A stretch of 7,170 bases of DNA from Minisyncoccota bacterium (GTDB lineage Bacteria > Patescibacteriota > Minisyncoccia > Minisyncoccales > Minisyncoccaceae): NCBI GenBank assembly GCA_028703995.1, contig JAQVLU010000022.1, positions 1-7,170 of the forward strand, in the 5' to 3' direction. Each line of letters opens with the position of its first letter. Position 1 is the first letter of the stretch. The notes under the pieces were generated by a model. It was not told where the DNA came from. It worked only from the letters and a program-made list of their open reading frames with translations, and ran no database searches. Made by a program: the position numbers and the translations under genes. Below, in pieces: positions 1 to 6,500 of this stretch.

Positions 1-4
1 GATC

Positions 5-22
5 AAAGATTAAATAGTCTTT
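5..22 (+). terminator. weak hairpin, possible end signal of an upstream gene
   Basis: Bases 5-11 can pair with 16-22 around a four-base loop (12-15), and a short T-rich stretch follows at 24-27. The stem has one G-C pair and one T-G wobble, so it would be unstable; in AT-rich DNA such pairings arise by chance. All three plus-strand frames meet a stop by base 33 (11-13, 15-17 and 31-33), so an upstream gene could end here, but which frame, if any, is coding cannot be decided from the window. It could instead be meaningless. Confidence 0.2.
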
Positions 23-53
23 CTTTTAAGTAGTTTAATTTTTTTTAAAGGCG

Positions 54-62
54 TGATATAAT
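54..62 (+). promoter_or_regulatory. extended -10 promoter driving the cluster
   Basis: Bases 57-62 are TATAAT, a perfect bacterial -10 hexamer, preceded by TG at 54-55 with one spacer base, which makes a perfect extended -10 element. With a 17-base spacer the -35 position falls at 34-39 (TTTAAT), a poor match to TTGACA; a strong extended -10 tolerates that. A run of eight T lies at 39-46. Transcription would be expected to begin around base 68-70, which is 2-4 bases before the ATG at 72. No other convincing promoter is seen downstream, so this may serve all the following genes. The match is direct observation; activity is inferred. Confidence 0.6.
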
Positions 63-71
63 ACTTGTAAT

Positions 72-527
72 ATGAATGATTTATTTCAAGTTTTTTTAAT
101 TTCAATGGTGCCGGTATTCGAAATGAAGGCGTCTATTCCAATGGGAATAGTTCTTTTTAATCTTCCTGTTTGGCAAGTTTTTTTAATTTCTTTTTTAGGT
201 AACACTTTTATTTGTGTTTTTCTTTTAACTTTTTTAGAAGTAGTTTCTGATTTTTTAGTAAAGCACTCTTCTTTTTTTAAGAAGTTTATCACTTGGCTTT
301 TTGAAAGAACTCGCAGAAAAAATTTAAAGAAGTTTGAAAGTTATAGAGACCTTGCTCTTTTTATTTTAGTAGCGATCCCTCTTCCTTTAACAGGAACTTG
401 GACAGCTTGTTTGTGCGCTTTCTTATTCGGAATATCTTTTAGAAGATCCTTTTTTTTAATTACATTAGGAAGCTTAGTCGCTTCTTTTATTATCATATTA
501 ACAACTTTAGGAATTATTAATATATGA
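72..527 (+). CDS. small multidrug export family membrane protein (COG2426, DedA-like)
   Basis: A 151-residue integral membrane protein of the COG2426 / Sm_multidrug_ex family. The family signatures are an acidic residue ahead of a proline in the first hydrophobic segment (E17, then IP at 22-23) and PLPLTGTW at 103-110. Hydrophobic stretches lie at about 3-28, 33-57, 95-118 and 125-149, with a basic, presumably cytoplasmic loop at 70-92 rich in Lys and Arg. The transporter name is a historical label. The PxPxTG-type motif between hydrophobic segments resembles the DedA/VTT superfamily, whose members move lipids or lipid-linked substrates, so that role is equally possible. The first ATG is chosen because it leaves the usual short lead before the E-x-K-x-x-IP motif. 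It has no Shine-Dalgarno site and follows the -10 box almost directly. Its stop overlaps the tpiA start as ATGA. A 17-base exact repeat (87-103 and 174-190) encodes QVFLIS twice. Confidence 0.8.
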   Translation: MNDLFQVFLISMVPVFEMKASIPMGIVLFNLPVWQVFLISFLGNTFICVFLLTFLEVVSDFLVKHSSFFKKFITWLFERTRRKNLKKFESYRDLALFILVAIPLPLTGTWTACLCAFLFGISFRRSFFLITLGSLVASFIIILTTLGIINI

Positions 528-1186
528 AAAAAATCATTATCGCAAATTTTAAAATGAATCCGTTAACAAAAAAGAAGGCTCAAGAACTTTTCAAGGCTTA
601 TGATATTAAAACAAAGCATACTGTTGTCTTGTGTCCACCGTTTCCTTTTTTAGAAAAAGGTAAGAACTATATTTTAGGAGCACAGAATTGTTTTTGCAGA
701 ACCGAAGGGCCATACACTGGAGCTGTTTCTTCTAAAATGCTTAAAGATGTTGGATGCAAATACATTCTTATTGGACATTCTGAGAGAAGACATATTTTTG
801 GAGAAACTAATAGAATTGTTAATCATAAAATTAAACTTTGTATAAAAAACAAGGTAAAACCTGTTTTGTGTGTTGGGGAAAATGCAGGAGAAAAGAGAGA
901 TGTTGTTTTGAAAAAGCAATTAAAGGAGGGCTTGAAAGACGCTCAAACTAAAGGTATAATTATTGCATACGAACCAGTTTTTGCAATTGGTACAGGAAAA
1001 GTTTGCGAGATTAAAGACATCATCAATAGTTTTAATTTAATTAAAAAAATAGTTCCAGACGCCAAGGTTTTATACGGTGGAAGTGTTAATTCTTTAAACG
1101 CAAAGGAGATATTAAAAGTAACGGATGGAATTTTAGTTGGTGGGGCGTCTATAAACAAAAAAGAGTTTTTGAAAATAATAAAATGA
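524..1186 (+). CDS. tpiA: triosephosphate isomerase
   Basis: Interconverts dihydroxyacetone phosphate and glyceraldehyde 3-phosphate in the cytoplasm. The whole TIM barrel is present in 220 residues, against about 250 for typical bacterial enzymes. Visible active-site elements are N8 and K10 in NFKMN, the electrophile H85 in GHSERR, the catalytic base E150 in YEPVFAIGTGK (loop 6), YGGS at 184-187 (loop 7) and GILVGGAS at 202-209 (loop 8), which holds the phosphate. Against E. coli TIM recalled from memory, the shortening is spread over helices and outer loops: about 9 residues after strand 1, 7 before strand 6, 8 after loop 6 and 8 at the C terminus. The two usually conserved tryptophans (NWKMN and PVWAIGTG) are both Phe here and the protein has no Trp. 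The usual TGE of loop 3 is TGA (65-67). The length recalls archaeal enzymes, but the loop motifs are bacterial. AGGA at 509-512 is a weak, distant ribosome site; the start overlaps the previous gene by 4 bases. Confidence 0.97.
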   Translation: MKKIIIANFKMNPLTKKKAQELFKAYDIKTKHTVVLCPPFPFLEKGKNYILGAQNCFCRTEGPYTGAVSSKMLKDVGCKYILIGHSERRHIFGETNRIVNHKIKLCIKNKVKPVLCVGENAGEKRDVVLKKQLKEGLKDAQTKGIIIAYEPVFAIGTGKVCEIKDIINSFNLIKKIVPDAKVLYGGSVNSLNAKEILKVTDGILVGGASINKKEFLKIIK

Positions 1187-1821
1187 ATTTACTTAATTTT
1201 AAAGATAGTCAAGAATTATTTAAAAAGTACAATATTATCATAAAAGATACAGATATTTTTAATGATAAAGAAAGTGTTCTTAAGTTTGCAAAGAAGATTG
1301 GTTTTCCTGTCATTTTAAAAGTTTTTTCAGATAAAATAGTTCATAAAACAGAAAAAGGAGCTGTTATCACAAATATTAATGACGTAAATGAACTAGCTGA
1401 TGTTTATGATTCTTTAGATAAAAAGTTTAAAGATAAAGAGGGAATGATGGTTCAAAAACAATTTGACGGAAGGGAGGTTGTTGTTGGAATGGCACATGAT
1501 AATACTTTTGGGCCAATTATTATGTTTGGACTTGGAGGAATTTTTGTGGAGATCTTAAAGGACGTTAGCTTTAGAGTTTGTCCTTTAAATAAAAAAGACG
1601 CTTTAGAAATGATAAAAGAAATTAAATCATTTGAAGTTTTAACAAATTTTAGAGGTAAAAAGAAAGTTAATTTGAACAAGCTAGCAGAACTTTTACTCAA
1701 TTTATCAAAGCTTGCTTTAAAAGAAAAAGAGGTTGTTTCTATTGATTTTAATCCAGTCTTTTTAAACGAAAAAGAAATTAATATTGCTGACTTTAGAATA
1801 ATTATTAAAAAAAATGCTTAA
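1183..1821 (+). CDS. acdB: ADP-forming acetyl-CoA synthetase, beta subunit (ATP-grasp)
   Basis: The nucleotide-binding subunit of ADP-forming acetate-CoA ligase, which with the alpha subunit converts acetyl-CoA + ADP + Pi to acetate + CoA + ATP. The 212 residues form one ATP-grasp unit. H54 in KIVHKTEKG (51-59) matches the second phosphorylated histidine of the Pyrococcus beta subunit, which relays phosphate to ADP. The block around 97-134 (GREVVVGMAHD, then FGLGGIFVEILKD, then RVCPL) is the family hallmark, and the conserved acidic tail motif appears as IDFNPVF at 187-193. The size is close to the roughly 230 residues of free-standing archaeal beta subunits. The gene starts inside the tpiA stop (ATGA) with no Shine-Dalgarno site and runs 8 bases into acdA, consistent with equimolar, coupled synthesis. 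Acyl specificity cannot be read from sequence; related enzymes also take propionyl-, branched-chain or aryl-CoA. Confidence 0.92.
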   Translation: MNLLNFKDSQELFKKYNIIIKDTDIFNDKESVLKFAKKIGFPVILKVFSDKIVHKTEKGAVITNINDVNELADVYDSLDKKFKDKEGMMVQKQFDGREVVVGMAHDNTFGPIIMFGLGGIFVEILKDVSFRVCPLNKKDALEMIKEIKSFEVLTNFRGKKKVNLNKLAELLLNLSKLALKEKEVVSIDFNPVFLNEKEINIADFRIIIKKNA

Positions 1822-3091
1822 CTATATTTTTAATCCAAAAACAATTGCTTTTATAGGAGCTTCAGAAGAACCAAAAACAGTTGGCTCTGGAATTGCTTTA
1901 AACTTACTTCAATCAAAAAAGAAAATCTTTTTTGTAAATATAAAGAGTAAAAAGATTTTTAAAAGAAAAACATATAAATCAATTTTAGACATTAAAGAAA
2001 AAGTTGATTTAGCGATTATTGCGGTTCCTTGCGCAGTGGTTAATAAAGTTGCCACTGAATGTGCTTTAAAAAAAGTAAAAGGAGTGATTGTTATCTCGGC
2101 CGGATTTTCTGAAAATAATAATAAGGAAAGAGAAAATGAATTAAAAGAGATTTTAAAAGATATTCCTTTAGTAGGACCAAATTGTTTAGGGATTCTTAAT
2201 ACAAAGAATAATCTTAACGCTTCTTTTGCTCCTTTTATACCTAAAAAAGGAAATATTGCCTTTTTGTCTCAGTCGGGAGCTATCATTGATTCCGTTATTG
2301 ATATTGCTCGAACAGAAAATTATGGTTTTTCAAAAATTGTTTCTTTTGGGAATGAAGCGGGTTTAGATTTATCAGACTATCTTGATTATTTAGTCAAAGA
2401 CAAAGAAACTAAAGTTATTGCAATCTATATTGAAGGAATAAAAGACGGAAGAAAGTTCTTAGAGGTGGCGTCAAAGGTTTCTAAAATAAAACCAATTATT
2501 GTTTTGAAATCTGGAAAAACAGAACTTGGAAAAAGTGCTGCCCTAACTCACACAGGATCACTCGCTGGAGATAGTAAAATTTATAGTTCTGTTTTTAAAC
2601 AAGCAGGAGTAATTGAGGTTGATTCAATAGAAGAACTTCTTTTAACTGCAAAGACTTTTTCTTTTAACGAGCCTTGCTTAAATGGAGTCGGTATTGTTAC
2701 TAATGGGGGTGGTTTTGGAGTGCTTGCGGTAGATTATTTTGATGCTTTAAAAATAAAGGTTCCTAAGCTAAATGAAGGCAAAAATCCTTTTGATGTTTTG
2801 GGAGACGCTTTGGCAGATAAATATGAAATAGTTATGGAAGCGATGCTTAGACAGAAAGATATTCATTGTCTTTTAGTTATTCAAGGATTGCAGATAATGA
2901 CAGAACCAGAAAAAACTGCTAAAATAATTGTAAAGCTACAAAAGAAATATGGAAAACCAATCATCGCCTCTTTTGTTGGCGGAGAATCATTCAAGAAAGC
3001 GGTTAGTATTGTTGAAAAAAATAAGATAGTTAATATAACAGAAATTAAAAAAGCTGTTAAAGTTATAAGATATTTGACTTATGAAAAATAA
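1814..3091 (+). CDS. acdA: ADP-forming acetyl-CoA synthetase, alpha subunit (CoA-binding)
   Basis: The CoA-binding and catalytic subunit partnering AcdB. In order: a CoA-binding Rossmann domain (about 1-130, with IAFIGAS at 11-17 and LVGPNCLGI at 119-127), a succinyl-CoA-ligase-like flavodoxin domain (about 145-285, with LSQSGA at 151-156 and SFGNEAGLDLSDYLDYL at 177-193), then a C-terminal ligase-like domain. H246 in LTHTGSLAGD is the first phosphohistidine, and E207 in YIEGIKDG is the acidic residue that stabilises it. At 425 residues it is somewhat short. Much of the loss lies at about 311-325, where the family normally has a helix and an LP-containing turn before the NPVD-type motif (here NPFDVLGDA, 324-332). 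The core reaction residues are intact. The start overlaps acdB by 8 bases with only A/T-rich sequence in front. Many relatives carry alpha and beta fused in that order; here they are separate with beta first. Confidence 0.92.
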   Translation: MLNYIFNPKTIAFIGASEEPKTVGSGIALNLLQSKKKIFFVNIKSKKIFKRKTYKSILDIKEKVDLAIIAVPCAVVNKVATECALKKVKGVIVISAGFSENNNKERENELKEILKDIPLVGPNCLGILNTKNNLNASFAPFIPKKGNIAFLSQSGAIIDSVIDIARTENYGFSKIVSFGNEAGLDLSDYLDYLVKDKETKVIAIYIEGIKDGRKFLEVASKVSKIKPIIVLKSGKTELGKSAALTHTGSLAGDSKIYSSVFKQAGVIEVDSIEELLLTAKTFSFNEPCLNGVGIVTNGGGFGVLAVDYFDALKIKVPKLNEGKNPFDVLGDALADKYEIVMEAMLRQKDIHCLLVIQGLQIMTEPEKTAKIIVKLQKKYGKPIIASFVGGESFKKAVSIVEKNKIVNITEIKKAVKVIRYLTYEK

Positions 3092-3185
3092 TAAAAAAGG
3101 ATCATCTAATTTTTGGCTTGATGTGATTTTTGCTTTATTGTTCTTAGGCATAGGTTTATACGTTTTATTTATTAGTCGTTATTAA
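3081..3185 (+). CDS. 34-residue single-span membrane protein, function unknown
   Basis: An ATG at 3081 opens a 34-codon frame ending in TAA at 3183-3185. It begins with a Lys/Asn-rich head (MKNNKKGSSN), continues as one hydrophobic stretch from about W12 to I31, and ends SRY. By the positive-inside rule the N terminus would be cytoplasmic. An in-frame TGA two codons upstream (3075-3077) fixes the start. The gene overlaps the end of acdA by 11 bases and stops 10 bases before ppsA, the same tight packing as the annotated genes; without it there would be a 104-base gap in a cluster that otherwise only overlaps. There is no Shine-Dalgarno site, as elsewhere here. I do not recognise a family. It could be a small membrane anchor or regulator, or a chance frame in AT-rich DNA, though its amphipathic layout and fit between its neighbours favour a real gene. 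Confidence 0.6.
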   Translation: MKNNKKGSSNFWLDVIFALLFLGIGLYVLFISRY

Positions 3186-3195
3186 TTTATATTAT

Positions 3196-5583
3196 ATGAA
3201 AAAAGAAACAATTTTATGGTTTTCTGAATTAAGGAAAACTGATGTAGGAAGAGTAGGTGGTAAGAACGCTTCACTTGGAGAAATGTATTCGCTTTTATCT
3301 AAAAAAGGAATTAATATTCCAAATGGTTTTGCAACAACCGCTGATGCTTATAAGTATTTTATTAATTATAATAAAATAGATGTTAAACTTGAAAAACTGT
3401 TTCATAATTTAGATTTAAAAAAATTAGAAAACATTCAAAAAGCAGGTAAATTAGCTAGGGGGTGGATTTCAAAAGGAAAATTTCCAGAAGATTTAGAGAA
3501 AGATATTCTTTTAGCTTACAATAAGCTTGAAAAAGAGTATGGAAAAAATGCTGATGTTGCGGTTAGATCTTCTGCTACAGCTGAAGACTTACCAGACGCT
3601 TCTTTTGCAGGACAACATGAATCTTATTTAAATATATCTACTGAAAAAGAAGTTTTAAAAGCTGTTAAAAATTGTTTTTCTTCGCTGTTTACTGATAGAG
3701 CAATTTCATATAGAAGAGAAAAAGGTTTTAAGCAACTCGAAGTATATTTATCAGCTTGTATTCAAAAAATGGTTAGATCTGACTTAGCTTCATCAGGAAT
3801 TATGTTTACGATTGATACAGAAACAGGATTTGATAAAGCAGTAATTATTAATTCTGTTTGGGGTATTGGAGAAATGATTGTAAAAGGAAGAATAACTCCA
3901 GACAAATTCTTTGTTTTTAAAACAGGTTTAACTGAAGGATACAAATCTATTATTTCAAAAAGCTTAGGTAGAAAAAACAGAAAATATATTTATTCAAATA
4001 AGGGTGGTTTGAAAGAAGTCGCGGTTAATAAGAAAGATCAGAATATAATGTCTTTAACTGACGAAGAAGTTTTGACTCTTGCAAAATGGGGTTGTGTGAT
4101 TGAAAATCACTATGGAAGACCTCAAGATATTGAATGGGCAAAAGATGGAAAAACAGGAAAATTATTCATTGTTCAATCTAGACCAGAAACAGTGCATTCA
4201 AACAAAGAAGGACACTTTTACAGAGAATATACAATTGATTCTAATAAAGAGCCATCTTTATATGGAATTGCAGTAGGAAATAAAATTGGAATAGGGAAAG
4301 TGAGGGTTATTCTAGATCCAAAAGATATGAAAGACTTTAAAGAAGGTGAAGTTTTAATAACCAAAATGACTGACCCTGATTGGAATAGTATTATGACAAT
4401 TGCTGGAGGAGTGATTACGGACGAGGGGGGAAAGACTTGTCATTCAGCTATTATTTCAAGAGAGCTTGGAATTCCTTGTATTGTTGGAACAAAAGAAGCT
4501 ACAAAAACTTTTAAGACAGGAGACTTAGTAACCGTTGATTGTACTCAAGGACAAAAAGGAAGAATCTTTAAAGGTAAAATACCTTATACTTCTAAAAAAT
4601 ATAATTTAGATAAAATACCAGATTTAAAAACAGATATTTGTTTAAATATTGGTGCTCCAGATATTGCTTTTCAGTACTCATTTTTACCAGTTGATGGAGT
4701 TGGACTTGCTCGTGAAGAATTTATTATTGCGAATAAAATTGGAATTCATCCTTTAGCTTTATGCTATTACGATAAAATTAAATCTAAATTAACTAAAGAC
4801 GAAAGAAAGAAAATAGAAGAAGCTACTTTAGGTTTTCAAGACAAAAAGAAATTCTATATTGATAAACTAGCTGAAGGAGTAGCTCAGATTGGAGCGGCAT
4901 TTCATCCCAAAAAAGTTATTGTAAGGTTCTCTGATTTTAAAACAAATGAGTATAGAAATTTAATTGGTGGAAGACTTTTTGAGAGCGAAGAAGAAAATCC
5001 AATGATGGGATTTAGAGGAGCTTCAAGATACATTGATCCAGAATTTCAAAAAGCTTTCAAACTTGAATGTGAAGCAATTTTAAAAGTAAGGAAAGAATTT
5101 GGACTCGAGAATGTTTGTGTTATGGTTCCATTCTGTAGGACAATTAGTGAAGGAAAACAAGTTAGAGATTTGATTAATAAATTTGGCTTAGACGATAAAA
5201 AAATGCCAGTTTATGTGATGTGTGAAATTCCTGCAAATGTAATTTTAGCGAACGAGTTTTTAGATATTTTTGATGGGTTCAGTATTGGTTCTAACGACTT
5301 AACTCAATTAACATTAGGATTAGATCGAGATAATGGTGATTTAGCACACCTTGGAAATGAAAAAAACGAAGCGGTTATGAAATTAATAGATCAAGCAATT
5401 CAAGTTTGTAGAAAAAGAAAAAAGTATTGTGGAATTTGTGGACAAGCCCCTTCTGATTATCCTGACTTTGCTGAGTTCATTATGAAAAGAAATATTTCAG
5501 CTATATCACTTAATCCAGATTCAGTGATTAAAACAATTATTAAATTAGACGGAGTAAAAACTAGAAAGAAATTTTTATGGTAA
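3196..5583 (+). CDS. ppsA: phosphoenolpyruvate synthase (pyruvate, water dikinase)
   Basis: Catalyses pyruvate + ATP + H2O to PEP + AMP + Pi in the cytoplasm. At 795 residues it is full length (E. coli has 792). The N-terminal ATP-grasp part (about 18-340) shows VGGKNASLGEM at 20-30, VRSSATAEDLPDASFAGQ at 123-140 with R124, and QDIEWA at 310-315. The swivelling phosphohistidine domain (about 370-460) has H416 in GGKTCHSAIISRELGIP. The C-terminal PEP/pyruvate barrel has GLAREEF, FRGASRY, VMVPFCRT, CEIPANV, SIGSNDLTQLTLGLDRD and the catalytic C748 in GICGQAPSD. Every catalytic element I can place is present. The dikinase Pfr/AMP variant (PPDK) is less likely given the length and the PpsA-type ending. 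Direction in vivo may be gluconeogenic or, as in some archaea, glycolytic. The start has no Shine-Dalgarno site, only A/T bases. Its end overlaps pfkB by 7 bases. Confidence 0.96.
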   Translation: MKKETILWFSELRKTDVGRVGGKNASLGEMYSLLSKKGINIPNGFATTADAYKYFINYNKIDVKLEKLFHNLDLKKLENIQKAGKLARGWISKGKFPEDLEKDILLAYNKLEKEYGKNADVAVRSSATAEDLPDASFAGQHESYLNISTEKEVLKAVKNCFSSLFTDRAISYRREKGFKQLEVYLSACIQKMVRSDLASSGIMFTIDTETGFDKAVIINSVWGIGEMIVKGRITPDKFFVFKTGLTEGYKSIISKSLGRKNRKYIYSNKGGLKEVAVNKKDQNIMSLTDEEVLTLAKWGCVIENHYGRPQDIEWAKDGKTGKLFIVQSRPETVHSNKEGHFYREYTIDSNKEPSLYGIAVGNKIGIGKVRVILDPKDMKDFKEGEVLITKMTDPDWNSIMTIAGGVITDEGGKTCHSAIISRELGIPCIVGTKEATKTFKTGDLVTVDCTQGQKGRIFKGKIPYTSKKYNLDKIPDLKTDICLNIGAPDIAFQYSFLPVDGVGLAREEFIIANKIGIHPLALCYYDKIKSKLTKDERKKIEEATLGFQDKKKFYIDKLAEGVAQIGAAFHPKKVIVRFSDFKTNEYRNLIGGRLFESEEENPMMGFRGASRYIDPEFQKAFKLECEAILKVRKEFGLENVCVMVPFCRTISEGKQVRDLINKFGLDDKKMPVYVMCEIPANVILANEFLDIFDGFSIGSNDLTQLTLGLDRDNGDLAHLGNEKNEAVMKLIDQAIQVCRKRKKYCGICGQAPSDYPDFAEFIMKRNISAISLNPDSVIKTIIKLDGVKTRKKFLW

Positions 5584-6500
5584 ACAAATACGATGTTATC
5601 ACTTTTGGTTCTGCTACTTGGGATATTTATTTAACCCCAAAGGAAATGAGTTTAATTCCTTCTTCTGATTTTATTTCAGGGGAAGCGATCGCTTTCAATT
5701 TAGGTTCAAAGATTGGACTTAAAAAAACAAGTTTTAATATTGGCGGAGGAGGAGTTAACTCTGCGCATACTTTTAAAGGGCAAGGGTTTAAGGTAGCTTA
5801 CTTTGGTTCAGTGGGAGATGATATTTTAGGTAGTGAAATTATTAACAAATTAAAAAAACTTAAGATAGAGACAAAATTAATTCAAGTAGTAAAAGCAAGT
5901 ACAAACTGTTCTGTAATTTTTAATTTAAAAGGAAAAGACAGAACCGTTATGGTTTATAGAGGAGCTTCAGAAGGTTTTAAAGTAGAAAAACTTTCAAAAG
6001 CAAAGTGGTTCTATTTAGCTCCGCTTTCAGGGAAGTCTGCTTCAAAAACTCAAACCATTATTGATTTTGCTTTTAGAAATAAGATTAAAGTCGCTTTTAA
6101 TCCTGGCAATAGTCAGCTTTCTCTTCCTTCTAAAAACTTAAAAAATATTCTTGATAAGGTTGATGTTTTGATGCTTAATCAAGAAGAAGCTTCAATTTTA
6201 ACAAAAAATAAATATCAGGATGAAGATAAAATAATTAAAGATTTAATTAAATTATACAAAGGAACTATCGTTATGACGAAAGGAGACCGGGGAGTTACGG
6301 TAGTATACAAAGAAAAAATATATATTGAAAAATCAAAGGTAATAAAAGCGATTGATAAGACGGGTGCAGGAGATGCCTTTAACTCAGCCTTCATTTCTTC
6401 TTTAATTAAGAATGATGATGTTTTAAAAGCAATTAACCTTGGTTTTAAAAACGCTTCTTCTTGTATTAAAAAAGAAGGTTCAACTAACGGACTTCTATGA
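5577..6500 (+). CDS. PfkB/ribokinase-family carbohydrate or nucleoside kinase
   Basis: A 307-residue ATP-dependent kinase of the ribokinase/PfkB superfamily. The first signature is the glycine-rich NIGGGGVNSA (54-63), which follows the early substrate-binding D16. The NxxE motif is N201-E204 in LNQEEA, and the second signature is DKTGAGDAF (260-268) with D266 as catalytic base and the preceding glycines as the anion hole. The GSVGDD motif (77-82) is also typical. Substrate cannot be assigned: ribose, fructose 6-phosphate, tagatose 6-phosphate, adenosine and other nucleosides all have PfkB kinases. Lying between ppsA and miaB and in one unit with tpiA, a sugar-phosphate role is plausible, and a fructose-6-phosphate kinase would be notable if the genome lacks PfkA; that is inference. 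The start at 5577 overlaps ppsA by 7 bases; the next ATG (codon 24) would lose D16, so the upstream start is preferred. Confidence 0.85.
   Translation: MVNKYDVITFGSATWDIYLTPKEMSLIPSSDFISGEAIAFNLGSKIGLKKTSFNIGGGGVNSAHTFKGQGFKVAYFGSVGDDILGSEIINKLKKLKIETKLIQVVKASTNCSVIFNLKGKDRTVMVYRGASEGFKVEKLSKAKWFYLAPLSGKSASKTQTIIDFAFRNKIKVAFNPGNSQLSLPSKNLKNILDKVDVLMLNQEEASILTKNKYQDEDKIIKDLIKLYKGTIVMTKGDRGVTVVYKEKIYIEKSKVIKAIDKTGAGDAFNSAFISSLIKNDDVLKAINLGFKNASSCIKKEGSTNGLL

Noticed and set aside
951..960. Internal TATAAT in tpiA (955-960) as a promoter for acdBA
   Set aside because: No TG extension at the right spacing and no convincing -35. Such hexamers are expected by chance at this base composition.
1471..1491. 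AGGGAGG followed by an in-frame ATG at 1489 as an internal start of a shorter AcdB
   Set aside because: It would remove H54 and the N-terminal half of the ATP-grasp domain, leaving a non-functional protein.
86..1700. Minus-strand open frames at 86-292, 674-919, 943-1158 and 1452-1700, and a similar one at 3762-3944
   Set aside because: Each lies wholly inside a plus-strand gene with clear family motifs, and their translations show no recognisable domain. They are shadows of AT-rich coding sequence.
3188..3195. TATATTAT just before the ppsA ATG as a promoter
   Set aside because: A -10 box there would start transcription inside the ppsA coding region, so it could not yield a full ppsA message. 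It is more likely an A/T-rich, unstructured leader.
524..6500. Alternative genetic code with UGA read as glycine (as in SR1/Gracilibacteria)
   Set aside because: TGA ends the genes at 527, 1186 and 6500 exactly where the families should end, and no in-frame TGA interrupts any conserved domain.
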